Notes under the pieces: model-generated
What the model was told of the DNA's origin: nothing
The model's database searches: none
What the model saw: only the letters and a program-made list of their open reading frames with translations
Made by a program: the position numbers and the translations under genes
Shown: positions 55,011 through 64,000 of the stretch, one piece after another
Position numbering within the stretch: the first letter of the stretch is position 1
Layout: each line of letters opens with the position of its first letter
Source: Blattamonas nauphoetae
Taxonomy: Eukaryota; Preaxostyla; Oxymonadida
Reading direction: 5' to 3'
DNA length: 64,000 nt
NCBI GenBank assembly: GCA_033064195.1
Contig: JARBJD010000014.1
Location: 248,001 to 312,000 of the forward strand

Positions 55011-56160
55011 ACGATAAGGTGAAGTGACGTACCAGATCTCTCCAATCATTGTTTTTCTCACTTCGTTGGTACATCACTTCACCGTATGAACGCGTTCAAC
55101 GAAATTTCAGAAAACAAGAGGTATTAAGAGTGAGTGAAGTGAAAACTAAAAGATAAAACACATTCATGTACCAGATCTCACCGATCATTTCAGATTGAAT
55201 CTCGTTGGTACACCACTTTGTTTTATGAAAAATTAGAGCAAAAATGTCAATAAAGAGATCAAAATTGTGAAGTGAAACAATGTTTGAAGTGATAAAACAC
55301 ATTCATGTACCAGATCTCACAGTTCATTTTTATCTTGACGATCAAACATTTTTAGTTCTATGTTCTACCTTGTTTTGATCAAAAAAGAGAATTGAAATCA
55401 AATAGTTGTGAAATGAAACGATAAGGTGAAGTGGTGTACCTGATCTGGATGATCACTTCAGATCGCGTTTTGTTGGTACACCGTTGTGTTTTAGAAAAAA
55501 TGAAGAGCACAAATCGAAGAGTGGTGAAGTGTAAAAGGTGAAATGAAAGTTGAATGAAAGTAAAACAAAGTGGTGTACCAACGCATACAATTTTATCGAT
55601 GAATCACGAAGTTTCTCGAAGAAAGATGAAGATCCAAATTTTGTTCACGTCATTTTAAATTTTAATTTTTGAAAAAAGTGAGAGACAATGAGAAAAAACT
55701 GACAATGAAGTGAAAATGAGAGGATAAAGTGAAGTGGTGTACCAAAACAGAGAACAACAAAAGTGAAGTGAAAATTCTGGTACGTCATTGTGTCTTATAA
55801 AGAGATAATACAAAACAGAGAGCAAACCTGTTTCAAATATTCAGTGAACAGCACTTTCTGGTCATAAGACGCAATAGTGTACCTGAGTTTGATGATCACA
55901 CAGATCGAGTACATGAAAGTGTTTTATAAAGAGATGAACAAAAAAGAAGAGCAAACCTGTTAGTAAAATCATGAGAGACATACTTTCAAACGATAAAACG
56001 CATCTGTGTACTCGATCCGCAGGTCCACTTTCGGTTCGATCGGCGTTGGTACACAAATGTGTTTTATGAAAGAATGAATTGAATAAGAGAGCAAACCATT
56101 TAAGAATGAGTCAGAAACGAAATTCCAGAAGATAAAACGAAGTAGTGTACCTAAATGAGA
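55011..56160. repeat. Nine-unit palindrome array with a period of about 138 bp
   Basis: Unit starts at about 55,011, 55,151, 55,290, 55,416, 55,560, 55,722, 55,861, 55,992 and 56,126. Each full unit has a left arm like GATAAAACACATTCATGTACC and a right arm like GGTACACCACTTTGTTTTAT, separated by 30-45 bp often with GATCTCA or GATCATT. Units 5 and 9 have only the left arm. No protein frame runs through it. It lies 270 bp upstream of the first Polinton gene. Confidence 0.8.
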
Positions 56161-56428
56161 GGAGAAGAAAAAAGTGAAGGATCGAGAACAAGAAAGTGAT
56201 GGCAAAAAAGAAGAGAGAACAAATGTGAAACTAGAAAGCGTGACACACCTAAATCAAACAGTAAAGAGACGTCAGGAACGAGAAGGGATGATCTAGTCCC
56301 ATTGAAGTACTTTCTCTGATCAAACAAGACTGATCGAACCCATCGATGTGAGGATCGAAGTCTCGGAAGATCACCAACGATAAAACAACGATTGAAAATT
56401 TATTTTTGAATTTTTTAATTTGTATTAA

Positions 56429-56818
56429 ATGAATCCAACTGAGATGTACAACGAAAGACGTCGAGTATGTTCAGAACAAGCTTTAATTGAATCAATGAGA
56501 GAAGAGAACTGTTCGCTAGTCTCTGAGTATGTCAGAAATAATGTGCCGGTGACGTATGTTCATGAGGGAGTTGAATGGAGAATAAAACCAAAGTTGTGGA
56601 ATCAAGGAAACAGACCTCACTTAGCGAAACGTCGACACTACACTCAATCATTCGTCGAAAATGAACTGAAGAAATACAATTGTGAACTCGTAGGTGAGTA
56701 CACCAAAGTTCTGGTTCCATTCACATATCGAGAGATTGGCGGAAGTGAAGTGTTCAGAATTAGACTTGATTCCTGGCTAAAGGCAACGATAAAGCCCCAT
56801 CAGAGAAAACAGAAATAA
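56429..56818 (+). CDS. Polinton accessory protein with a duplicated domain
   Basis: 129 codons made of two copies of one 50-60 residue unit: first ENCSLVSEYVRNNVPVTYVH ... WRIKPKLWNQGNRPH, then YNCELVGEYTKVLVPFTYRE ... FRIRLDSWLKATIKPH. The pattern (C-L--EY----PV-Y--------I---W) recalls small DNA-binding repeats found near endonucleases in large DNA viruses, but without their zinc residues. Function unknown. It ends 43 bases before the next gene. Confidence 0.6.
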   Translation: MNPTEMYNERRRVCSEQALIESMREENCSLVSEYVRNNVPVTYVHEGVEWRIKPKLWNQGNRPHLAKRRHYTQSFVENELKKYNCELVGEYTKVLVPFTYREIGGSEVFRIRLDSWLKATIKPHQRKQK

Positions 56819-56861
56819 AGGCTCAACTTTTTTTATTTTCGGATTTTTTAATTTGTAGTAA

Positions 56862-57224
56862 ATGGCGGCGACACTGAAATTTGTCACAGACAGCATCACG
56901 AAAATTAGAACACTATTTCCAAACACCACCATTGAATGCAAGGATGAACATGGCTATGATCGAACGTATAATCCAAACATTAGAAACTACCAACATCATC
57001 GTGCATATCTCCTGTCAATGCTCAAGAATCCAGATCTCCATTTTGAAGGAGAGATAAGGAATATTACCAACTATCAGATTGATGATTTTATTCACAAACT
57101 GGAAGAGCACAATAACAATGCAATGATGAATGAAGAAGACAGCAAAGCAAGAATGCAAATCATGAAAGACAATCCAAGAGTGAACAAAGATGAACTGAAA
57201 AAGCAAGTGTTCAAAATGACGTAG
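56862..57224 (+). CDS. Polinton hypothetical protein
   Basis: 120 codons, mostly helical and charged (YNPNIRNYQHHRAYLLSMLK, YQIDDFIHKLEEHNNNAMMN). Unrecognised. 27 bases separate it from the polymerase frame, and both share low GC and the same strand, so they are probably expressed together. Confidence 0.5.
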   Translation: MAATLKFVTDSITKIRTLFPNTTIECKDEHGYDRTYNPNIRNYQHHRAYLLSMLKNPDLHFEGEIRNITNYQIDDFIHKLEEHNNNAMMNEEDSKARMQIMKDNPRVNKDELKKQVFKMT

Positions 57225-57251
57225 AAACTGAAATCAATTGAAGAGAAGCTG

Positions 57252-59876
57252 ATGGATCATTGGATGAAGAATCTGTTAATCATTCAGAAGAAAAATGAAC
57301 AAATGGAAAAAAGAGACGTGCAGACATTTGAGGGATTTGAAGAATGCATCTTACTAGCAGAACCACGTGACAAAGCAGCATTCAATTCTTGTCTCATGGA
57401 TGCACGAAGGAAGTTCAAAAAGAATGAGGTCGAGAAGGTTGAGGATAATGGAAAACCATATCAGTTGTACTTCCACAATCACTTGAAGAACGTTGAAGAA
57501 ATCACAACCTTCATTAAAGCAGTGTTCGACAAAGAGAAAGATCATCCATTCAAGATTAGTATTGACTTTGGAAAGATCATCGAGAGAAAAGACAAAGATG
57601 AGACAACTTACAATGACTTCAGACCAGAATTAGAGAACACATCGAAGAGTTTTCCGACAGTGATCAGAAGTTCAGGAGACATCAATGAGTACTCAAAATA
57701 TGCGATCAATCTGATCAAAGAATCTCAAGAGAGAACACTGATGGATACGAAGACAATGTACATCGCATTTCACTCCATTCTGGTTGCAGTCTATCGATTT
57801 CCAGTTGCAGGAAAAGCTAATGCAATTCTCACTGAACACATCAAAACGAGGAATGTTCGATACATCGATTCTGAGTACAACATCTGTTTCTTTCAATCAT
57901 TATCGTTCCTCACACTTCCTGAGGTTCCTGGCAAGAAAATATCAATCAATATGAGAAACGTTGAAGCAAAGAGATTGTTCGCTGTACAAAAGAAGCTGAC
58001 CCATCTCAAACCACATCAACTGACTGAGCACTTGCGCAACTATCCTGGATTTGATATTGCATGTGATATGGAGACAGTCATGCAAGAATTGAACATCACA
58101 GTTCACATTTATGAATACGATGAAGACAAGAAGCGTTCCTTCCTCAGTCAATCGTACATCAACGACAATGATGATGCAAGAGTTCTTCCCATTCTGATGA
58201 TTCCACTTACAGCCACTCTCGTTCATGTGATGTTTCTTGTTGACCCTGAGAAAATCACTGGATACAAGCTCTGTCCGTATTGTCAATCAAGAGGATTCCA
58301 AGTGAAGAATAAAAACTTCAGTAGAGATTTTGAGAAGCATCTCAGAGAGTGCAAAGAACTTGATGGAAAACATGTGAAGAAGATCTCACTTGACAAGACA
58401 CCAAGACCATACGTTCCACATATTCTCAACAATCGAACATTTGAATTTCTGATGGCACACAAAAGACAGGACGAATTCAAACCAACACAATACTACATCA
58501 CATACGATTTCGAAACGATGGAAGATCTCATTCTTGACAATCTATTCTCTGATGACAATACACAATTGATCACACACTTGAAACCTCTCTCCGTTGCATC
58601 AGCAATCAAATCAAAATCAGGAGTGAAGTCAATCTACTTTGATCTTCGAGATGGAAAAGACTTTGTAATGCAATGGATCAGAGAACTCTTCAAATATGCA
58701 GAGACAGTACGGGAGGACAACCTGTACGAGGATCCAGAAATACCTTCACAAAATGAAGTCAGTGTGATTGGATTCAACAGCTCCAGATTCGACATCAATC
58801 TCATATTCCGTGATCTCGTTGACAAGGATTGGAAAGTGGTGAGCTTCCTTGGATCAACAACAAAGTACAAACAAGTTCTGATCAGACATGAGAAGACACA
58901 ACAGGTACTTCGCTTGATTGACATGATGTCATACACAGGACCAATGACTTTGGATAATGCAGTGAAGGCTTTTGGAGGAAACACCACACTCCAGAAATCA
59001 TTCTTTGCTTACGAGTCATTTGATTCATCAGACTACGATTCAGTGCTGAGTAAACAAGAACCATTCTCCAAATATGAATTCTATTCCAGTCTGAACAACA
59101 GTGAAATGTCTGACAGTGATTATCAAATGTACCTTGATGATTGGCATACACAAGGATTCAAGAACAGATGGGACTACCTGAAGTTCTACAACATTAGAGA
59201 CGTTGAATGTATGATTGCACCACTTGATAATCTCATTGATCTGAACTTCCAATACAAGGTGGATATGTTGTACAATCTCTCACTGTCAGCAAATGCTTCT
59301 GCAATCAAATATGCGTGTGCCTACAAAGACTTCGATATTGATGATGATTTCAATGGAGTGGATCAATCTGGAGAAATAAAAATCACCAAGCAATACTGGA
59401 AGTACAAAGTTGCATCGTACATCTATCAAGACCAGAAAGCTCATCGCAGTACTGATAAAAATGTCACTGAAGCAGACTACGATTGGTTTGTTCAACAGTG
59501 CAAGAGAGTGTGCTATATCTGCAAGAGTCACTTCTCACAAGCAGTGCGACCAACATTAGATAGAATCGACAATTCAAAAGGACATTCAAAAGAGAACGTG
59601 AAGATCTGCTGTGATTACTGCAACACCTACAAGTCAGACAAGGACGAGCATCTCACTCGATTGAGAATTCAATTAAAGAAATACTGCATCTGGAAATCAC
59701 TCCCTATGACTCTGACACATGAGCAAACATATCACAAGTTGAGAGCAGCAGTGACTGGTGGATTATCGAATGTTCAACACCGACAGAATATAAAAGATGT
59801 GACACCGATCAATCACTTCACATATGAAGATGGAAAAGTTGTCTCCACTGATACAGAACATAAAATGACTCATGTC
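57252..59876 (+). CDS. polB: Polinton DNA polymerase B, N-terminal and exonuclease part
   Basis: Up to the T2 insertion: an N-terminal extension with NICFFQSLSF and later LVHVMFLVD that has the look of an OTU-like cysteine-protease fold (inference), then CPYCQSRGF. The 3'-5' exonuclease follows with its three motifs: ITYDFETMED (residue 415 or so), FNSSRFDINLIFRDL (about 510) and YNIRDVECM (about 645). At about residues 753-800 comes an HNH-like nuclease or zinc domain, CYICK, TLDRIDNSKGHSKENV and CCDYC. In this family the polymerase is primed by a protein and copies the linear element. Confidence 0.85.
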
Positions 59877-60215
59877 CAGACCTTTGAGACTGATCTCATC
59901 GATCTCAGCTTTTTTGATCTCAGAAAATAACTAGTGTTCAAATTCTCATAAAACTCGAAATAACGAAGTAAAAGACCCACTATCCGTGTTGTTTTTTGTT
60001 TAGAAGTACTTTCATTGAAATCTCGAGATGAATCGTCCCACCATAATTCTTCTTCCCGATCCGATTGAAGAACTGGATGAATCACGCTTGTTTATCGAAA
60101 AAATTATTAATTCCACCGTGATGGATCTCATATACCATTTCTTGACGATTATTTCTCTCTTAGAGTGATTTATTCAGCAGGTTTACATTCGTTGTTCAAT
60201 TGTTTATTAGTCTTC
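59877..60215 (+). repeat. T element L end, copy 2
   Basis: Matches 5,692-6,031 in reverse complement, nearly identical near the tip and with some small differences further in. Carries the GATCTCA triplet and CTTTTTTGATCTCAG. Confidence 0.9.
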
Positions 60216-60479
60216 GAGATTTCTTTTCATTATATCCTTTTTCTTCTATATTTCAACATTCTTATTCCATTTTCTCTTTTTCATTTCCTTTTATTTCCTT
60301 ATCTTTCAAATTCTCCCTTCGTTCAAGTCTGGAAACGAAATCTCTGGCCTAACTGGATGTTTCTCTTCACGGTTTGTTTGCCTGTTTCCTTCCTCCGAAC
60401 TCTTTTGACTTTATTCTTTTATTTTCTTTCTCATCGATTGTTTTATTTTCTTATCTTTAGGATTGTCATTCTGAACAAA

Positions 60480-61934
60480 ACTGGATACTCGCTGTCTGGC
60501 ATGTCACGCTGTTTTTCTCTGACCGCTTGGTGCAGTGGCTGAATATGATGTTCGAAATTCCGAATCTGGTGTCTGTTCTCTTCCACGACTCGTATCTGTC
60601 GCTCCACTCTGTCTCCGCGTTGCTTCTGTTCAAGGTCCGGAAATTGTTCACACTGAAGAACCAGTCTCTACAGACCCTCCTGACTGAATGTGTGCTCTCC
60701 TTTTCTGAACAATCGCACATTTCATTTATCGTTTCCAACAGTCCTCGCTCTTCTTTCTTTTCGTTGCTGATTCTGCTCTACCATACCCACATCAGGCAGC
60801 ATTTGGGATGTGCAGTGGATCTGTCTCAACATGTCCAGCAAGTGACGCTCCATGACATGCCGAGCCGAAGACGGGTGTCGAAGATGAGCGAAGAACTGTC
60901 AAAACGGGATGGTCCCAAAAGTCGTGATATCGGACAAATTGACGAAGAAAACATCTCAGAAGACGGAGAGAGTGCAAACGACACTCGTTTTAGTGACAAG
61001 CAGGACATTTAGAGTGAGGAACTGATCCAAGTTTGTGTTGCAAACCTTCTTGTCTTCTATTGACCCTATTCGGTCTCTCTCGACTTTTCATCGTTTTTTG
61101 CCTTCAATTTGTAACTTTTCATTTTGAATTCACACTCATTTTTCACAGGACCAGCTTCGGATGAGCGATGTTGAATTTGGGCGATTGAGTGGCGGTCTTG
61201 TGCATTCCCGCCCCGAAAACGACGCTGAATGGGAAAGAACAGACTTCCTATCGGAAAAGCGTGAGATTGGAGTGAAGTTGGAAATGGAGAACGAGCGATG
61301 GTTGGAACGAACAAATCGAAGCGATTTGGAGCACACAGAAACATCACCCGACTCGATTTCGTCGGATTCGCATCATTCTCCACTCTTGACACCACCTCAC
61401 TCACAACACTTGGCTGTCCCAGACTCACCCTCCCCACCATCCTCCCACCACTCTATCACCGACTTCCGCTCTCCTCTGCCGCAAACCATCGACTCTTCAC
61501 ATTTCGATTCTCACTCCACCTCGCCTCTTCCACTCTCATCCGCACTTCACACTCCTTCTCCTTCCCAACACAAGTCTGAATCGTCATCACACGTATCTTC
61601 CAACCGTGACAAGACAGATCGTGTGACATCGTGCAGACACTCACCACAATCTCGGAATTTGGATCAAAATGAAAGAAGAGATACGAGGAGAAGCTCCGAC
61701 TCACTTGGAAGCACACGAGGCTCGTCGATTGTTTTTGAAGAAGAAAGAAGAGAGACATCTCGCGTGGCTGAACAAGAAAGCAGTTTAGAAGACTCAAGTC
61801 GACACAGCCAAGATGAACAAGACGGACCTGGAGAGACCGACGAAGAGAGACAAGTCAACAAAAGCAATGACCAAAGCGAGATCGAAGAGGGCGACGAGAT
61901 GGATGACAAATATGTGCATCGTCGACAGCCCTAA
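60480..61934 (+). pseudogene. Captured gene in T2: helical protein with Ser-rich tail
   Basis: 60,527-61,012 reads a helical, Leu/Ser-rich part (MMFEIPNLVSVLFHDSYLSL, VRKLFTLKNQSLQTLLTECV, HIRQHLGCAVDLSQHVQQVT) and an acidic stretch. After a 148-bp gap that ends in a pyrimidine-rich TTTTTCACAG, probably an intron or a break, 61,161-61,934 continues with QLRMSDVEFGRLSGGLVHSR and a long Ser/Pro/Asp/Glu-rich tail ending DDKYVHRRQP. The architecture (helical repeats, then disordered tail) resembles phosphatase-regulatory or HEAT-type proteins, such as the SAPS family, but I cannot confirm it. 5' sequence before 60,480 is T-rich and looks like intron or leader. Confidence 0.45.
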
Positions 61935-62159
61935 CTAGGATCTGTGTAACGACTGATCATTCGGTGAGGAGATTGGGAGGGAGAGAAGGGACGAGGTGGG
62001 TTGGAGGGAGGATGAAAGAAGAGAAGGTGGATGAAGAGAGATGGAGAAAGGAAGAAGAACGGAAAGTGAGAAGGCGAGTTGAGTGGGAGCTGTTTTACGA
62101 GAAGAGGAGGCAATTTGATCTCCCGAAGCGATTGGCTTGAAGTCAGCATCAGGTCGAAG

Positions 62160-63224
62160 CTGGCTATTCCAGTCACCATCCCCCATTCACCTTTGAGGCC
62201 AAAGCAGTCTCTCTGAAAGGCCAGTTTCAGTCGTCTCTTCAGCCGTTCGTGTGTCCTCCTCACACTACCAGCTCTCTCTTCACCGTGTCTGACGAAGCCT
62301 CTCTCTTTGTGGTTTTTCTTCCACCAACTCGATTCCTCAATCACGGAGCTTCTCATCAATATCAGTTCGGAGGGTGTGGTCGACATCTCGCTTTGTGCCT
62401 TCACATCAGATGGAGGAATCCAATATGGCCTTCGCCGATCATTCGGGTTTCGAATTCGATGGAGGATCTGTCAAACTATTACTCGCCCGTGATTTAAATT
62501 CTGTTCTCATCGCTAACGTCGCAACGACTGGCGATGGAGCCGTCTTCTGAGTTGCCGAAATGCGTTTGTTGAACTGACAAAGCGCATTTCTTCGAGGAGT
62601 GTCACACAATCAACGTCAATCGGATGCTCGCTACGCTCTGCTCAGCGGAGACCAGAGGCGGTGACTACTTCATCCCCTCGCTCGATCAAAATAGCGATCT
62701 CAACCTTCAACCGACTCTGATCGAGTGTTCTGCCAAACTCGGTGGCTGAATGTTGCTCGACGTGTCTCGCTTTTCCTCACTGACCCTGACTCATCCCGGA
62801 TATGTCGACCTACTCTCAATCAACATCCCTGCAACCATGTCCTCGAATTATGTCGCTGTGAAGGGAGGAGGGATCTTCTTCGACGGAGATTGGTTGCATG
62901 TTGGGAGTGTTCAGTTCGAATCGTTGCCAATGTCGAATGGTGGTCCATTTATCTACGGAGAAGAGCTGGTCGAATAGCACGATGTCGTCGAATGATGGTT
63001 CTCCATCCAAACAGATCGAAGTGGAAGGCCATCCCGAATGGTCTCGAAATTTGGATCTTCCAAAGATTGTTCTGATCGCCTCTGATTCGCCGACTTATCA
63101 AAGTGTCTTCGAGAAGGAGTCGAAAAGCAGTTCGATCAACGATTATCTCCCTCTGCTGCATCTGAAAGACGAGAATTACGAGTATCTCCAAATCCCGATC
63201 TTCATCCAGCACAAAGTGTTTTAG
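62160..63224 (+). pseudogene. Captured beta-helix family gene in T2
   Basis: Several frames carry recognisable pieces of the family seen at 12,935: LINISSEGVVDISLCAFTSD, then SRFSSLTLTHPGYVDLL, NYVAVKGGGIFFDGDWLHVG, SVQFESLPMSNGGPFIYGEE, and finally VFEKESKSSSINDYLPLLHL. Frame changes near 62,490, 62,570 and 62,980 and in-frame stops make it a broken copy. It follows the helical-protein piece in the same direction but is unrelated to it, so two capture events, or one large one, are needed. Confidence 0.6.
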
Positions 63225-63338
63225 ACCAAACAGGAGTTGTGACAGAGCAATCCATCCTTTTATTCCAGAGACATCAACCGATCCAGTTACGCACTCCATT
63301 CTCATTTGGATCCAACTGTCGGAAGAACGATCGATTCT

Positions 63339-63671
63339 TCCTGAATCGACGCCTTCTCCGTCTGATGGATGGACAGCGAGAGGTGGAATGAGCAACACGT
63401 GGCGATCGCATGGACTGAATAATTATGCAACGAAAGCAACTTCGAGAAGAGTGCGAAAAGGAGAGAAGACGTTTTTTCCCCTCTTTTCAGTGTTCATTCT
63501 ATCGCACTACAACCATTTCGCTTTTTCAAGATTCTTATTTTGACCAATTGACACAACAATGAGACAAATATAGATACGCCTAATTAAGTCATTGATCTCA
63601 GTCCCAAAAACCGGAACTGAGATCGATCGATCTCAGTTTCTGCTTGATCGATCTCATGTATCAAAGGTCTG
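63339..63671 (+). repeat. T element R end, copy 2
   Basis: Reverse-complement match to 2,582-2,927 including GATCGATCGATCTCAG near the tip. It contains a short host-like stretch that is shared with T1 and so was part of the common ancestor. Confidence 0.9.
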
Positions 63672-63679
63672 CTCATGTC

Positions 63680-64000
63680 TGCGGTGTGGACTTTAATTCT
63701 CTTTATCCAAGTGCTTTCTCATCAATCAAGAACAAGAACAATCCATACACCAAACACAGAATGTACATGCCAGGACGATGCTTATTCACCGCAACAGGAG
63801 ATAAAGAATGCCGGAAGATTATCGAAGACAAAAATCAGAAGACATTGTTCGTTGCAGAACTGAAAGGACACATCGATGAAAAGTACATCAATGATTTCAT
63901 TAACTTCCCACCAATCTTCAGAAACATCATTGTCAATACAACAGAAGAGAACATTGGAGAGAAGACTTATTCGTTGATGAAGAAACATGGATTAAAGACT
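63680..64000 (+). CDS. polB: Polinton DNA polymerase B, polymerase part (continues off the edge)
   Basis: Begins at the far side of the T2 insertion. The polymerase motif DFNSLYPSA, which carries a catalytic Asp, is followed by NPYTKHRMYMPGRCLFTAT. This is the beginning of the palm domain; the remaining motifs lie outside the window. Confidence 0.85.

Larger units (their letters stand above)
59877..63671 (+). mobile_element. T2: 3.8-kb gene-carrying DNA transposon, second copy
   Basis: Inserted in the Polinton polymerase gene with the 8-bp duplication CTCATGTC at 59,869-59,876 and 63,672-63,679. It shares the tips CAGACCTTTGA, the L end (59,877-60,215) and the R end (63,339-63,671) with T1. 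The 3.1-kb interior is unrelated to that of T1 and carries at least two cellular-looking gene pieces, again reading from L to R. No transposase. Insertion into a Polinton shows that T moved after the Polinton arrived. Confidence 0.88.
56429..64000 (+). mobile_element. Polinton (Maverick), partial, continuing beyond the right edge
   Basis: Recognised by its protein-primed family B DNA polymerase with the N-terminal extension typical of protist Mavericks. Two small genes precede it on the same strand. Integrase, packaging ATPase, protease and capsid genes are not in view. The polymerase gene holds the T2 transposon, which is flanked by an 8-bp duplication; apart from this insertion no break is evident in the visible part. 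The element is AT-rich compared with the captured genes in T2. The left terminal repeat was not found; the palindrome array may belong to it. Confidence 0.8.

Noticed and set aside
55011-56160. CRISPR array
   Set aside because: The repeated parts are diverged palindromic arms of a 138-bp tandem unit, not identical repeats with unrelated spacers.
60527-61934. SAPS-type phosphatase regulatory subunit
   Set aside because: Only the general layout (helical repeats plus disordered tail) fits; no diagnostic motif was seen.

Overview
The window looks like nuclear DNA of a single-celled eukaryote, most probably an oxymonad close to Blattamonas. This rests on recognition rather than a search. The signs are a serine- and glycine-rich beta-helix surface-protein family, a helical-repeat family paired with leucine-rich-repeat genes, very short introns (41 nt), the standard stop codons, and a dense mixture of Polinton, DIRS, hAT, MULE, pogo, mariner and Merlin elements. 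Nothing bacterial is present: no operons, no Shine-Dalgarno layout, no CRISPR.

Layout. 1-11,350: three tandem units on the minus strand, each a helical-repeat gene followed by an LRR gene. The middle LRR gene is split at 2,574-6,039 by a 3.45-kb transposon (T1). 12,935-14,101: a beta-helix gene. 15,720-16,945: a truncated Merlin transposase followed by a complete OTU-type cysteine protease domain. 19,688-23,179: a gene-carrying element with an 8-bp target duplication. 23,194-23,714: a hAT-type MITE. 23,731-29,825: a DIRS-like retroelement with a pogo-type transposon nested in its left repeat. 30,650-43,400: a graveyard of MULE, pogo, mariner and hAT transposases, hairpin elements and MITEs. 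46,009-49,303: a 3.3-kb giant inverted repeat with younger MITEs in its centre. 49,330-53,040: relics of pogo and hAT transposases. 55,011-56,160: nine regularly spaced palindromic units. 56,429 to the right edge: a Polinton whose polymerase gene holds a second copy of the T transposon (T2, 59,877-63,671).

The most interesting observation is the T1/T2 pair. Both have matching ends of about 340 bp, 11-bp terminal inverted repeats and 8-bp target duplications, but wholly different interiors made of pieces of cellular genes, in both cases oriented from the same end to the other. This looks like a gene-capturing (Pack-type) transposon of hAT-like type. A third gene-bearing element (19,688-23,179) has the same general form with different ends. 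The second notable structure is the 138-bp-period palindrome array beside the Polinton.

Limits: introns and indels make exact gene models uncertain, family names rest on motifs read by eye, and many stretches between elements hold nothing I can support.
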